From the NCBI GenBank assembly GCA_020633235.1, contig JACKEA010000010.1, forward strand, positions 255,428-319,427: a stretch of DNA of 64,000 bases. Reading direction: 5' to 3'. The notes under the pieces were generated by a model. That model was given only the letters and a program-made list of their open reading frames with translations. It made no database searches and was not told the origin of the DNA. The stretch's first letter is position 1; each line of letters begins with the position of its first letter. Source of the DNA: Polyangiaceae bacterium. Its GTDB lineage: Bacteria > Myxococcota_A > Polyangia > Polyangiales > Polyangiaceae. The translations under genes were made by a program, and so were the position numbers. Positions 48,584 to 55,718 of this stretch are shown here, piece after piece.

Positions 48584-49963
48584 ATGAGGGCGGCCGTTTT
48601 CACTTTCGTAGGCGTGTTGGTCACTGCGTGCTCCGGAGACGGAGGCGGAATCACGCCTCCCGGCTCCGGGGGTGCGGCGGGCAGCGGCGGCAACGCGACC
48701 GGTGGCTCAGCGGGGGCCAGCGGCGGAGCAGCGGGAGCGTCTGGAGGAACGGGTGGTGCGGCAGGCAGCGGCGGAGCTGGTGGCGCTGCGGGCAGCAGCG
48801 GCGGAACCGGCGGGGCAGGCGGCCTCGCGATCGGCGAATGGACCGACGCGCCCGGCGCATGCCCTAGCGGCACGACAGAGGTCCCGCTCAGCACGGCACA
48901 GCAGATCGCCGACGCCAGCCGCGGCGAGGGCGCCTATTCTGGAGATGGGCCCGGCACCTGCTACCTGATCAAGAACGGCAACTACACGTCGAGCGCGAAC
49001 GTGCTCATGCTCTTTTCCCGCGGCGGCAGCGCGAGTCAGCCCATCTACTTCGTCGGCGAGAGCAGAGATGGCGTCGTGATCCACCATCGTGCCACGTTTT
49101 CCGCGGATCACCTGCGGCTCGCCAACATGACTTTCGATCTCACGGGCTACTCCAAGTCGGGGTCCTTCAACACCATCACCATCGGCGCGGCATCGGACCT
49201 CGCGCTGTCCCACCTTACGCTGACGGGCGATTGCGCTACTGGTGCTTCCGGCGGGCACATCTCCACGGAGCAGGACGGCGCCAAAAATATCTTGATTGAG
49301 GCGTGCCTGATCGAGAAGTTCGGTCACTGCTCCAGTGGCGGGCACTTGGATCACGGCGTGTACCTGTCCGCCGGATCCGACATCACTTTGCGGAACAATG
49401 TGATCCGGGAGAATTCGTCGCGCGGCATCCAGCTCTACACCGCGGATGGTTCCTTCGGCAGCCTGAAGAACGTGACCATCGAGCAGAACCGGATCTACGG
49501 CAACGGTCACGCGGACTACGAAGACGGCATCGTGATCAACGTGTCCGGCGCTGGTCCGCTCGCCGGCCTGGCCGTTTCTCACAACCTGATCTACGACAAC
49601 TACTACTCGGGCATTCGCTTCGCCGGGCCTGCCACCAGCGGCGTGACCATCGACAAGAACACGTTCTTCGAGAACGGTAGCGGATCATCGTCGGCGAGCC
49701 GCTCGGAGATCAACGTCGATGGCGCCGGTGCGGCCGGACCGGCAACAATTTCGAAGAACATACTCGTGAGCTCGGCGAAGCTCGTCAACGACTGCTACGA
49801 TGCCGCGTTCTCCATCGACGACAACGTCGTCTTCGGAGCGGGCGCTTCCGGGAGCTGCGTGTCGTCCGTGGTCAGCATCGATCCGAAGCTGGTGGCGCCC
49901 CAAAGCGCGGACTTCCACGCGCAGAGTCCAGCGGCGGACGGCTACGGCGCGTACGCGCCCTGA
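48584..49963 (+). CDS. Right-handed beta-helix lipoprotein
   Basis: A 459-residue lipoprotein (lipobox VTACSG) with a Gly/Ala/Ser linker of about 65 residues and a parallel beta-helix domain (about 110-430). PbH1-type rungs are visible as repeated N-x-I, I-x-N and G-I-x-L phrases (LANMTFDLTG, ITLRNNVIRENSSRGIQLY, VTIEQNRIYGNG, LIYDNYYSGIRFAG). Such folds bind or cleave polysaccharides (pectate-lyase-like), but no catalytic set is apparent. It follows the GH25 gene by 20 nt on the same strand, suggesting coexpression. Confidence 0.9.
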   Translation: MRAAVFTFVGVLVTACSGDGGGITPPGSGGAAGSGGNATGGSAGASGGAAGASGGTGGAAGSGGAGGAAGSSGGTGGAGGLAIGEWTDAPGACPSGTTEVPLSTAQQIADASRGEGAYSGDGPGTCYLIKNGNYTSSANVLMLFSRGGSASQPIYFVGESRDGVVIHHRATFSADHLRLANMTFDLTGYSKSGSFNTITIGAASDLALSHLTLTGDCATGASGGHISTEQDGAKNILIEACLIEKFGHCSSGGHLDHGVYLSAGSDITLRNNVIRENSSRGIQLYTADGSFGSLKNVTIEQNRIYGNGHADYEDGIVINVSGAGPLAGLAVSHNLIYDNYYSGIRFAGPATSGVTIDKNTFFENGSGSSSASRSEINVDGAGAAGPATISKNILVSSAKLVNDCYDAAFSIDDNVVFGAGASGSCVSSVVSIDPKLVAPQSADFHAQSPAADGYGAYAP

Positions 49964-49966
49964 GCT

Positions 49967-50812
49967 CTACGGCGTGTAGAACCACTTCGGACCGTGGCAC
50001 AGCGCCGAGTCCGCGTCGCACGCGCTGGACTTTCCGGTGGCCTGGAAGCGCGTGACGAGATCCGCTTGTAGCTCCGCGTCGTTGTTGCACACGTGATAGT
50101 CCGAAAGCGTCTCGTTGGCGGCCGCGATGATCTTCTGCAGGGCCGCGTCGAAGCCGCCCGCCCAATCCGAGCCCGCGTCCCAGGTGCAGTTGGGCAGCTC
50201 GGCGATCACCCCGGAGATGTCCCCCTGTTGCAGCAGTTGCACGAGGCCTGCCGCGTCCACGCTGCCGCTGCAGGTGAGGTGATCCGTGACGTAGGTCGAT
50301 ACCTCCTGCACCAGCTTCTGGATGGCCGTGTCTTGTAGCGCATCCAGGCTCAAGAACTGCGTGCCACACTCGCAGGCGCCGTAGTCGTTCACCAACGCTT
50401 CCAGATCCTGTTGCGAGCCGCTCACCGTCATGGAGCCGACCTCTTGCAGGAACACCTGTCCGTTCTTGTCTTTCTCTCCCGGCTTGGTGCCGTGGTTCTC
50501 GCGGAAGGTGCTGCTCACCACGATGCCCTCGCAGGTCACGTCCAGCGTGGTGGTGGTGTGGGGCGGCCACAGCTCGCTGCTTCGCCCTGCCGTATCCTTG
50601 TAAGCGTCCTTCTGCAGCCACTTGAAGGTAGCGGTGCACTGTCCACCACCGCCGCTGCCGCTGCTGCCACCGAGTCCGCTGCTGCCGCCGCTGCCACTGC
50701 CGCCGCCCGCACCGCTGGTTCCGCCGCTGGCGCTCGTTCCTCCGGAGTCATCGGAGCTGCAGCTGATCAAGGCCAAGGACAGTGCCATCGCCGAAGCAAA
50801 GAGACGTCGCAT
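49967..50812 (-). CDS. Gly-linker lipoprotein, 281 aa, unknown
   Basis: ATG 50812 begins MRRLFASAM with lipobox ALISC (Cys18) and a Gly/Ser linker (about 20-55). The mature domain has strands (CTATFKWLQKDAYKD, TLDVTCEGIVVSSTF), a helical part (DALQDTAIQKLVQEVSTYVTDHL) and several Cys (ECGTQF, LTCSG, PNCTWD, HVCNN, SACDADSALCHG). Not recognised. It is convergent with the beta-helix gene (4-nt gap) and divergent from the hydrolase gene, with a dispersed repeat between. Confidence 0.82.
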   Translation of the reverse strand: MRRLFASAMALSLALISCSSDDSGGTSASGGTSGAGGGSGSGGSSGLGGSSGSGGGGQCTATFKWLQKDAYKDTAGRSSELWPPHTTTTLDVTCEGIVVSSTFRENHGTKPGEKDKNGQVFLQEVGSMTVSGSQQDLEALVNDYGACECGTQFLSLDALQDTAIQKLVQEVSTYVTDHLTCSGSVDAAGLVQLLQQGDISGVIAELPNCTWDAGSDWAGGFDAALQKIIAAANETLSDYHVCNNDAELQADLVTRFQATGKSSACDADSALCHGPKWFYTP

Positions 50813-50835
50813 GCCCACCACGATATCAGGCTTCT

Positions 50836-50856
50836 GGATGTCGCTGCGGCGCGGAA
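50836..50856 (+). repeat. Dispersed repeat copy 7
   Basis: The TGTCGCTGCGGCGCGGAA form with leading GGA, followed by CCTCGCGCC, as in copy 1. It lies in the 132-bp space between divergent starts at 50812 and 50945. Confidence 0.65.
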
Positions 50857-50944
50857 CCTCGCGCCCGTGAACGGAATCCGCGTCGAGCCAACGGCAGACA
50901 AAACCCACGGGCAGAAGTCGACGGGAGCGGATAGCATCGCGCTC

Positions 50945-52117
50945 ATGAGGCGTTTGGGGCTCGTTGTGCTGGGCTGGCTGGCGCTCGCCTGCGGAGCGGA
51001 GGACGCCGCGGTCACGAAGGCCGCGCCGGGAGTCTCGCCGCCGGAGGCACCTGGGCCGTACGGCATCGGCGTCACGAGTCTGGAGGCCGAGAGTGGCGGG
51101 CGAACGCTTCCCATCGAGGTGTGGTACCCGGCGAAGGCGGGAGGCGACGTGGCCGAGTACGTGCTCCAAGCGGGCGCGCTGGAGCTCGCGCGGCTCGCAT
51201 CTCCGATGAGCGCGCTCAGGGATGCGCCGTTGGACGCTCGCGGTGGTCCGTATCCGGTAGTGGTGTTTTCCCACGGCAACGGTGGCGTGCGGATCCAGAG
51301 CGTGTACCTCACGGAGTGGCTCGCGAGCCACGGCTTCGTGGTCGCGGCGCCGGATCACGTCGGCAACACCTTTGCCGAGATGCTCAACCCGGGTCTCGCC
51401 ATCCCGGCCGGGGAGATGGCGCGGCTTCGTCCCGAAGACGTGTCGAAGACGCTGGACGCCCTGCTCGCTGCGAGCGACGACGCGGACTCGTTGCTCCATG
51501 GTGTCGCGGACGCCAGCCGCGTGGGCGTGGCCGGCCACAGCTTTGGCGGCTTCACCACGCTGCGCGTGGTCGGCGCCACCATCGACTCCGACGCGGTGTT
51601 GGCGGACTGCGCCCAGAACGGCGGACTGATCTGCAATGGCTGGGACGGCGGCACGATGCCCGCGTCGCAGCGCGACCCGCGGTTCACCGTGGCCCTGGCG
51701 CAGGCGCCCGGTGGCGCGCAGGCCATGTTCGCGGGCGGGCGCGACGGCTTTGCCGACGTGGCGGCTCGCACGATGATCCAAGGCGGCACTTTGGACGAGC
51801 TCACGCCCTACGCCGAGGAGCACGTGAAGCCGTATCAGTCGCTGCCATCTCCGGCGTGGTTCCTGGGCGTCGAGGGAGCCGGCCATTTCACCTTCTCGGA
51901 CATGTGTCGCCTCATCGATCTGGTCGGGCTCAGCGTGACGGAGTTCGAGGACGGCTGCGGCGCGCAGAACCTCGCCTGGCAAGAAGCGCACGCGGTGATC
52001 CAACGCGTCTCGACGGCGTTTCTTCAAGTGGAGCTGGCCGGTCAGGACGACTTCGCGAGCGAGCTCGAGCCCACGGAACCGCTGCCAGAGCACGTCGCCC
52101 GGCTGGACGCCAAGTGA
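50945..52117 (+). CDS. Secreted alpha/beta hydrolase (PAF-acetylhydrolase/dienelactone-hydrolase-like)
   Basis: A 390-residue lipoprotein (lipobox LALAC, Cys16) with an alpha/beta-hydrolase domain. The nucleophile elbow is GVAGHSFGG (Ser199), the oxyanion-side strand is YPVVVFSHGNGG, and the C-terminal GAGHFTFSD gives the catalytic His. The insert after strand 5 has Cys (LADCAQNGGLICNG, CGAQNL), likely disulfides. Similar proteins cleave short-chain lipid or polyester esters. It is coupled to the small lipoprotein gene that follows. Confidence 0.92.
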   Translation: MRRLGLVVLGWLALACGAEDAAVTKAAPGVSPPEAPGPYGIGVTSLEAESGGRTLPIEVWYPAKAGGDVAEYVLQAGALELARLASPMSALRDAPLDARGGPYPVVVFSHGNGGVRIQSVYLTEWLASHGFVVAAPDHVGNTFAEMLNPGLAIPAGEMARLRPEDVSKTLDALLAASDDADSLLHGVADASRVGVAGHSFGGFTTLRVVGATIDSDAVLADCAQNGGLICNGWDGGTMPASQRDPRFTVALAQAPGGAQAMFAGGRDGFADVAARTMIQGGTLDELTPYAEEHVKPYQSLPSPAWFLGVEGAGHFTFSDMCRLIDLVGLSVTEFEDGCGAQNLAWQEAHAVIQRVSTAFLQVELAGQDDFASELEPTEPLPEHVARLDAK

Positions 52118-52119
52118 AC

Positions 52120-52551
52120 ATGCGCTTCCTCCCCCTGACGCTACTGCTCGCCGGCTGTGCGCCGCCGGTGACGTCCGAACCGGCTGCACCCCGGACGGCT
52201 GCGTCCGGAACGGCCGCCCCCGAGACGGCCGGCAGCTCCGTACCTCCGGTGACGGAAGTGCCCGTCGAAGCTCCGGAGGGCTGCCCCGCGGATCTCGACG
52301 CGCGGGTCGGCACCGTGGTCACTTTGGTCGGCGAGCAGTCGCGCACCAAGATCCCGACCGTGTGCGGCGTCGACGTGGACGGCGACTACGACCTGAGCGA
52401 CGAGGTCGTCCGCGTCACCGGGCGTCTCCGCCGCTACGTGGTGCCGCCCCCGACGCCCGGTGAGCCCATCGTCGCGGGACGCGGTCCCGGGACGTACTAT
52501 TCGATCCAAGATCCCACGACGGGACAGCTCGCTCGTCCAGTTCCGCGCTGA
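52120..52551 (+). CDS. Small lipoprotein, 143 aa
   Basis: ATG 52120 (MRFLPLTLLLAGC); GTG 52114 overlapping the upstream stop is an alternative. After the lipobox comes a Pro/Ala/Thr spacer and a small domain (about 55-143) with a conserved-looking GDYDLSDEVVRVTGRLRRYVVPPP block and a Cys pair (GCPADLD, TVCGVDVDGDY). No family recognised; possibly a small OB- or C2-like fold. It is cotranscribed with the hydrolase. Confidence 0.75.
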   Translation: MRFLPLTLLLAGCAPPVTSEPAAPRTAASGTAAPETAGSSVPPVTEVPVEAPEGCPADLDARVGTVVTLVGEQSRTKIPTVCGVDVDGDYDLSDEVVRVTGRLRRYVVPPPTPGEPIVAGRGPGTYYSIQDPTTGQLARPVPR

Positions 52552-52555
52552 CGTC

Positions 52556-53689
52556 TCAAGTAGTCCGCAGCATCGCCTCTCCCGTGAGCATGGACAGCGC
52601 GTAGAGGACGTTGCGCTCGCGGACCACGCGGCAGTGGTCGGGCGGCGGATGCGGGCTCGGCGCTCGCGTCGCGATGCGATCGAGCGTCCCGTGAAAGGCC
52701 TTGCCGAAGAGCGAGAGGCCCTCCATCGCCAAGGGCTCGCGGCGCCACGGCGTGCCCGCGGCGTAGCGACCCACCAGGCGAGGCGATGCGGAGCGCGCGG
52801 TCTCCGGAGCCGGGATCTGGTCGTAGTAGACGGCGCCGAGCTCGAGCACCGGGATCCGCTTGTTGCCGTCTTCCGTGCTGCCCAGGACCCACGCCGTGTG
52901 CACGCGTCCGTCCATCGTGATCGCCAGCAGATCTCCCGGCTCCAGGGTCATCGCGGGGCGCACGCCCCGAACGCCGGCCACCCGAACCGGATCGGGATCG
53001 ATGCTCCGGGGCGGGAGCGGTCGGCGCACGATGGAGAGCTCCAGCTCCGGGAAGAAGCGAGAGTCTGCGTCGATGCCTTCTTCGGTGGTCCACCAGGCAA
53101 GGGGGCTGCCCGCGTCGGTCTGGATGTTGGGCATCTCTTGCCGCTCCCAAAACGAAACCCACCGCGTGGCGGGTGTCGGATGGTCGCGAACCGCGAGCAC
53201 GCCACACACCGCGAGGGTCTCCGCGATGTCTTCGCGGTCGCTGGCGTTCTTGCCGATGACACCCCGAAGCGCCTTCACGAACGCCTTGGCGCGCGAGCCG
53301 TCGGGTAGCTCTGCGGCCGTCGTCACGATCTCGCGGAGCTTCTCCCGATCCTGCTCGTTGGGACGTACCGGCGGCAAGGTTTGGAAGTGCTCCAGATCCA
53401 CCAGCCACGCCTTCGCGTCCGGGGTGCCGTAGCAGGCGCCCTCTTCCTTCATCTCGACGAGCTCCGCCATGTCGTCGTCGACGGTCTGGCTCACGCCACA
53501 CACGGCGCAGTCGTTCAAATCGAGGTAGCAATGGTCCGGCATCAGCGACGCGCAGGCCCAGCTCCGCAGCGTGGAGCGGTAGCGAAGCGGCGCCGAGCCC
53601 AGGCTGGCCACGAAGGCATCCGCTGCCGCCGTGGGATCCACTGCCGCCACCGCAGCGCGCAGTCGTCGGATGAGGTCGTCGTGATGCAT
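52556..53689 (-). CDS. Hypothetical protein, 377 aa
   Basis: A large soluble protein read from ATG 53689 (MHHDDLIRRLRAAVAAV). It has a CYLDLNDCAVCGVS cluster near residue 65-80 and an acidic helical stretch, a tryptophan-rich middle (ATRWVSFWERQEM) and a C-terminal part with GDLLAITMDGRVHTAWVLG. I recognise no family; the two CxxC-like pairs could bind zinc. It ends 5 nt from the convergent stop of the small lipoprotein and is 3 nt from the gene at 53692-54093. Confidence 0.72.
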   Translation of the reverse strand: MHHDDLIRRLRAAVAAVDPTAAADAFVASLGSAPLRYRSTLRSWACASLMPDHCYLDLNDCAVCGVSQTVDDDMAELVEMKEEGACYGTPDAKAWLVDLEHFQTLPPVRPNEQDREKLREIVTTAAELPDGSRAKAFVKALRGVIGKNASDREDIAETLAVCGVLAVRDHPTPATRWVSFWERQEMPNIQTDAGSPLAWWTTEEGIDADSRFFPELELSIVRRPLPPRSIDPDPVRVAGVRGVRPAMTLEPGDLLAITMDGRVHTAWVLGSTEDGNKRIPVLELGAVYYDQIPAPETARSASPRLVGRYAAGTPWRREPLAMEGLSLFGKAFHGTLDRIATRAPSPHPPPDHCRVVRERNVLYALSMLTGEAMLRTT

Positions 53690-53691
53690 GT

Positions 53692-54093
53692 TCAGGTCGA
53701 TCCGTCGGAGTGCTCTTTGAGCTCGATGGCCACCGCGCTCAAATCCTCCGCCAGCGTGAGCCTGGCTTCGTAGCTCTCGTAGAACACCGTGTTGTACATC
53801 CCGAAGGAGTCGCGCCAAGCGCAGCACAGCACCACGGGGGGGCCCAGCCGGAGCTCCCACTCCGCGCTGCTCCGCATGGCCGGCCCCAACGGCACCCCAT
53901 CACGGGCGGAGGGCTCCGTCTTGGTCTCGTACCAGTGCCCGGAGCCCGAGACGCTCGTCTTGGCCGTGGCCAGAGTCATCGGAATCGGGCGGCCATCGAT
54001 CAGCACGCGCCACAGATCGTCACCTCGCATCTCGAAGCCGAGCACGTGCTCTCCGAACCTCAGGGTGTCGCGCGCCAACTCTCGTCCCCACAC
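53692..54093 (-). CDS. Hypothetical protein, 133 aa
   Basis: Read from GTG 54093 (MWGRELARDTLRFGEHVLGF). The body is beta-rich (LWRVLIDGRPIPMTLATAKT, AEWELRLGPPVVLCCAWRDS, TVFYESYEARLTL), likely a small barrel or lipocalin-like fold, but no family can be named. The start is uncertain because the frame is open upstream through a repeat; that part is Arg-rich and rejected. It precedes the 377-residue gene and diverges from the macro-domain gene. Confidence 0.65.
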   Translation of the reverse strand: MWGRELARDTLRFGEHVLGFEMRGDDLWRVLIDGRPIPMTLATAKTSVSGSGHWYETKTEPSARDGVPLGPAMRSSAEWELRLGPPVVLCCAWRDSFGMYNTVFYESYEARLTLAEDLSAVAIELKEHSDGST

Positions 54094-54131
54094 GATGATT
54101 GCACATCCCCGGCACCCTGCGTCGGTCCGTC

Positions 54132-54198
54132 GTGCCCCCCCGATCCTCCTCGCCCTTTCCGCATGGATGTTGGTCCGCCGCGGAATCCGCGCGCCGCG
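54132..54198 (+). repeat. Direct repeat L of about 65 bp, flanking the macro/SMI1 pair
   Basis: Runs from GTGCCCCCCCGATCCTCCTC through GTTGGTCCGCCGCGGAATCC to GCGCGCCGCG. It recurs at 55356-55420 with one mismatch and two single-base length changes by eye, same orientation. It contains a full dispersed core copy (54165-54185). It lies between divergent starts at 54093 and 54248. Confidence 0.85.
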
Positions 54199-54247
54199 CA
54201 CCCTCGCGCGGAAGTAGCCGCCGCGGTACCCTGAGCCACGTCGTGTC

Positions 54248-54847
54248 ATGCCGCTACCGTCACTGATCCTCGCGGACCACTGGGCGCCACTGACGCGCGC
54301 CTGGTCCGAAGCTTTCGCGCCGTTCGAGGCGGTGCACGTCCACGACGGCGACTTCTTCGCCCTCGACGCGGACGCCATGGTCAGCCCTGCCAACAGCTTT
54401 GGGATCATGGACGGCGGTCTCGATGCGGCGATCCGTGCGGAGCTCGGTGGGCACGTACAGACGGACGTGCAAGCGCGCATCTTGGAGCGACACCATGGAG
54501 AGCTTCCCGTCGGTGCGGCCGAGATCGTGCCCACCCATCACGCCCGCTGGCCGTTCCTCGTCGTCGCTCCCACCATGCGCGTTCCCGAAAGCGTGGCACA
54601 CACGTTGAACGCCTATCTCTCCTTTCGAGCGGCGCTCTTGGCGGTGCTTCGCCACAACGCTGCGAATCCAGCGGCGCAGATCCGCTCCATGGTGGTGCCC
54701 GGCCTGGGAACGGGCATCGGAGCCATGGACGCCCGCCGCTGCGCCGCGCAGATGCGCATCGCCTTCGATCACGTTTCCAAGCCGCCGCGGATCCCCAGCT
54801 TCAGGATGATCCACGACCTACACCAACGGCTGCGGTCGGCGTTGTGA
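54248..54847 (+). CDS. Macro-domain protein (ADP-ribose binding)
   Basis: A 199-residue macro-domain protein of the Appr-1''-p processing type. The signature DADAMVSPANSFGIMDGGLDAAI (about 40-62) and the phosphate loop SMVVPGLGTGIGAM (about 150-163) are intact. Macro domains bind ADP-ribose and can remove it from proteins, DNA or tRNA; some act as antitoxins or in phage defence. The partner ADP-ribosyl transferase is not seen. It is followed 36 nt later by an SMI1/KNR4-like gene, and both are enclosed by the direct repeats at 54132 and 55356. Confidence 0.93.
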   Translation: MPLPSLILADHWAPLTRAWSEAFAPFEAVHVHDGDFFALDADAMVSPANSFGIMDGGLDAAIRAELGGHVQTDVQARILERHHGELPVGAAEIVPTHHARWPFLVVAPTMRVPESVAHTLNAYLSFRAALLAVLRHNAANPAAQIRSMVVPGLGTGIGAMDARRCAAQMRIAFDHVSKPPRIPSFRMIHDLHQRLRSAL

Positions 54848-54883
54848 TACGGACGCGCGCCATTCTGCTTACCCGGGAATGCA

Positions 54884-55300
54884 ATGCCGGAACTGGTTGA
54901 AGGTGTTTGGCGTCCTTGCCGTGGGGCCGGTCGAGACGACCTCGACGCGCTCCAGCGTGCCGCGCCGTTCACGTTGCCCCGCAGCTACCTGGACCAGCTA
55001 GCCATGTCGAATGGCGGCGAAGGTTCGCTCACGGTCCAACCTTGGTGGATCGTGTTTTGGGAGGCGGAGAGCGTGATCGAGTCGAATGCAGACTACGAGC
55101 TGTCCAAGCACCTGCCGGGGTTCTTCGGCTTCGCAAGCAGTGGTGGCGGAGAGCTACTCGCGTTCGACGCGCGCGGACGCGAGCCCTTCCCCATCGTCGC
55201 GATACCGTTCATCCCCCTCGATGCCACCCTTGCGATTTTGGTAGCGCGCAACTTCGACGAGCTCAAAGGGATGATCGGAAAGCCATACTTGGAGGGCTGA
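54884..55300 (+). CDS. SMI1/KNR4-family protein
   Basis: A 138-residue SUKH-superfamily protein (ATG 54884). The core SMI1/KNR4 pattern is seen: FTLPRSYLDQLAMSNGGEG, then a strand PWWIVFWEAESVIE and FFGFASSGGGELLAFD with the 'GGGE' turn. SUKH proteins are best known as immunity proteins against contact-dependent and polymorphic toxins. It follows the macro-domain gene. No toxin gene lies next to it, so it may be an orphan immunity gene. The second direct repeat starts 56 bp downstream. Confidence 0.9.
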   Translation: MPELVEGVWRPCRGAGRDDLDALQRAAPFTLPRSYLDQLAMSNGGEGSLTVQPWWIVFWEAESVIESNADYELSKHLPGFFGFASSGGGELLAFDARGREPFPIVAIPFIPLDATLAILVARNFDELKGMIGKPYLEG

Positions 55301-55355
55301 CGCCTGGTTCAAGGTTATCGGCTGCGTTCCGAGAACCTCGATCCCGCGAACGCAG

Positions 55356-55420
55356 TGCCCCCCGATCCTCCTCGCCCTTCCGCAAGGATGTTGGTCCGCC
55401 GCGGAATCCGCGCGCCGCGA
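55356..55420 (+). repeat. Direct repeat R of about 65 bp, flanking the macro/SMI1 pair
   Basis: Matches 54132-54198 over its full length. Its core GTTGGTCCGCCGCGGAA is followed by an inverted copy GGTTCCGCGGCGG (55421-55433) and ACAACC, so CCGCCGCGGAA pairs with TTCCGCGGCGG to form an 11-bp stem with a 21-nt interval. Confidence 0.85.
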
Positions 55421-55453
55421 GGTTCCGCGGCGGCTCGACAACCAAATGTGGCT

Positions 55454-55529
55454 GCGAGGTCCGAAAAGCGGACATTCGAGGCCGTTCAGTGCTCGAAGTC
55501 GGCTCAGATGTCCGGATTTCGGACCTCGC
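55454..55529. repeat. 22-bp inverted repeat with nested dyads
   Basis: Left arm 55454-55475 and right arm 55508-55529 are reverse complements over 22 bp with two mismatches; 32 bp lie between. Each arm also contains its own short palindrome, GTCCG-AAAAG-CGGAC and GTCCG-GATTT-CGGAC. It can form either one long hairpin or two small ones. It lies between convergent gene ends, so it could be a terminator or a protein-binding element. Confidence 0.75.
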
Positions 55530-55718
55530 GCCGGCTGGGTGGCGGCGGCGTCAGTGCAGCACGAGCTGTGACATCGCCGGGCCGGTCGACACACACAGGT
55601 TGGGCGGCGCCGCGTGGTAACGCCATAGGGCTTGGTGAGCGCCAAGTACTCCACGCCGGCTCCGACGCGACCGTGCTGGGAGCGTGTCGTTCCCTGCGCT
55701 GCTCGCGATTGAGCAACA

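Larger units (their letters stand above)
55301..55718. other. 418-bp convergent intergenic region dense in repeats
   Basis: No gene. It holds the second 65-bp direct repeat (55356-55420), a hairpin made by the core and its inverse (55391-55444) and a long inverted repeat (55454-55529). The remaining 190 bp (55530-55718) show nothing I can name. Confidence 0.6.
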
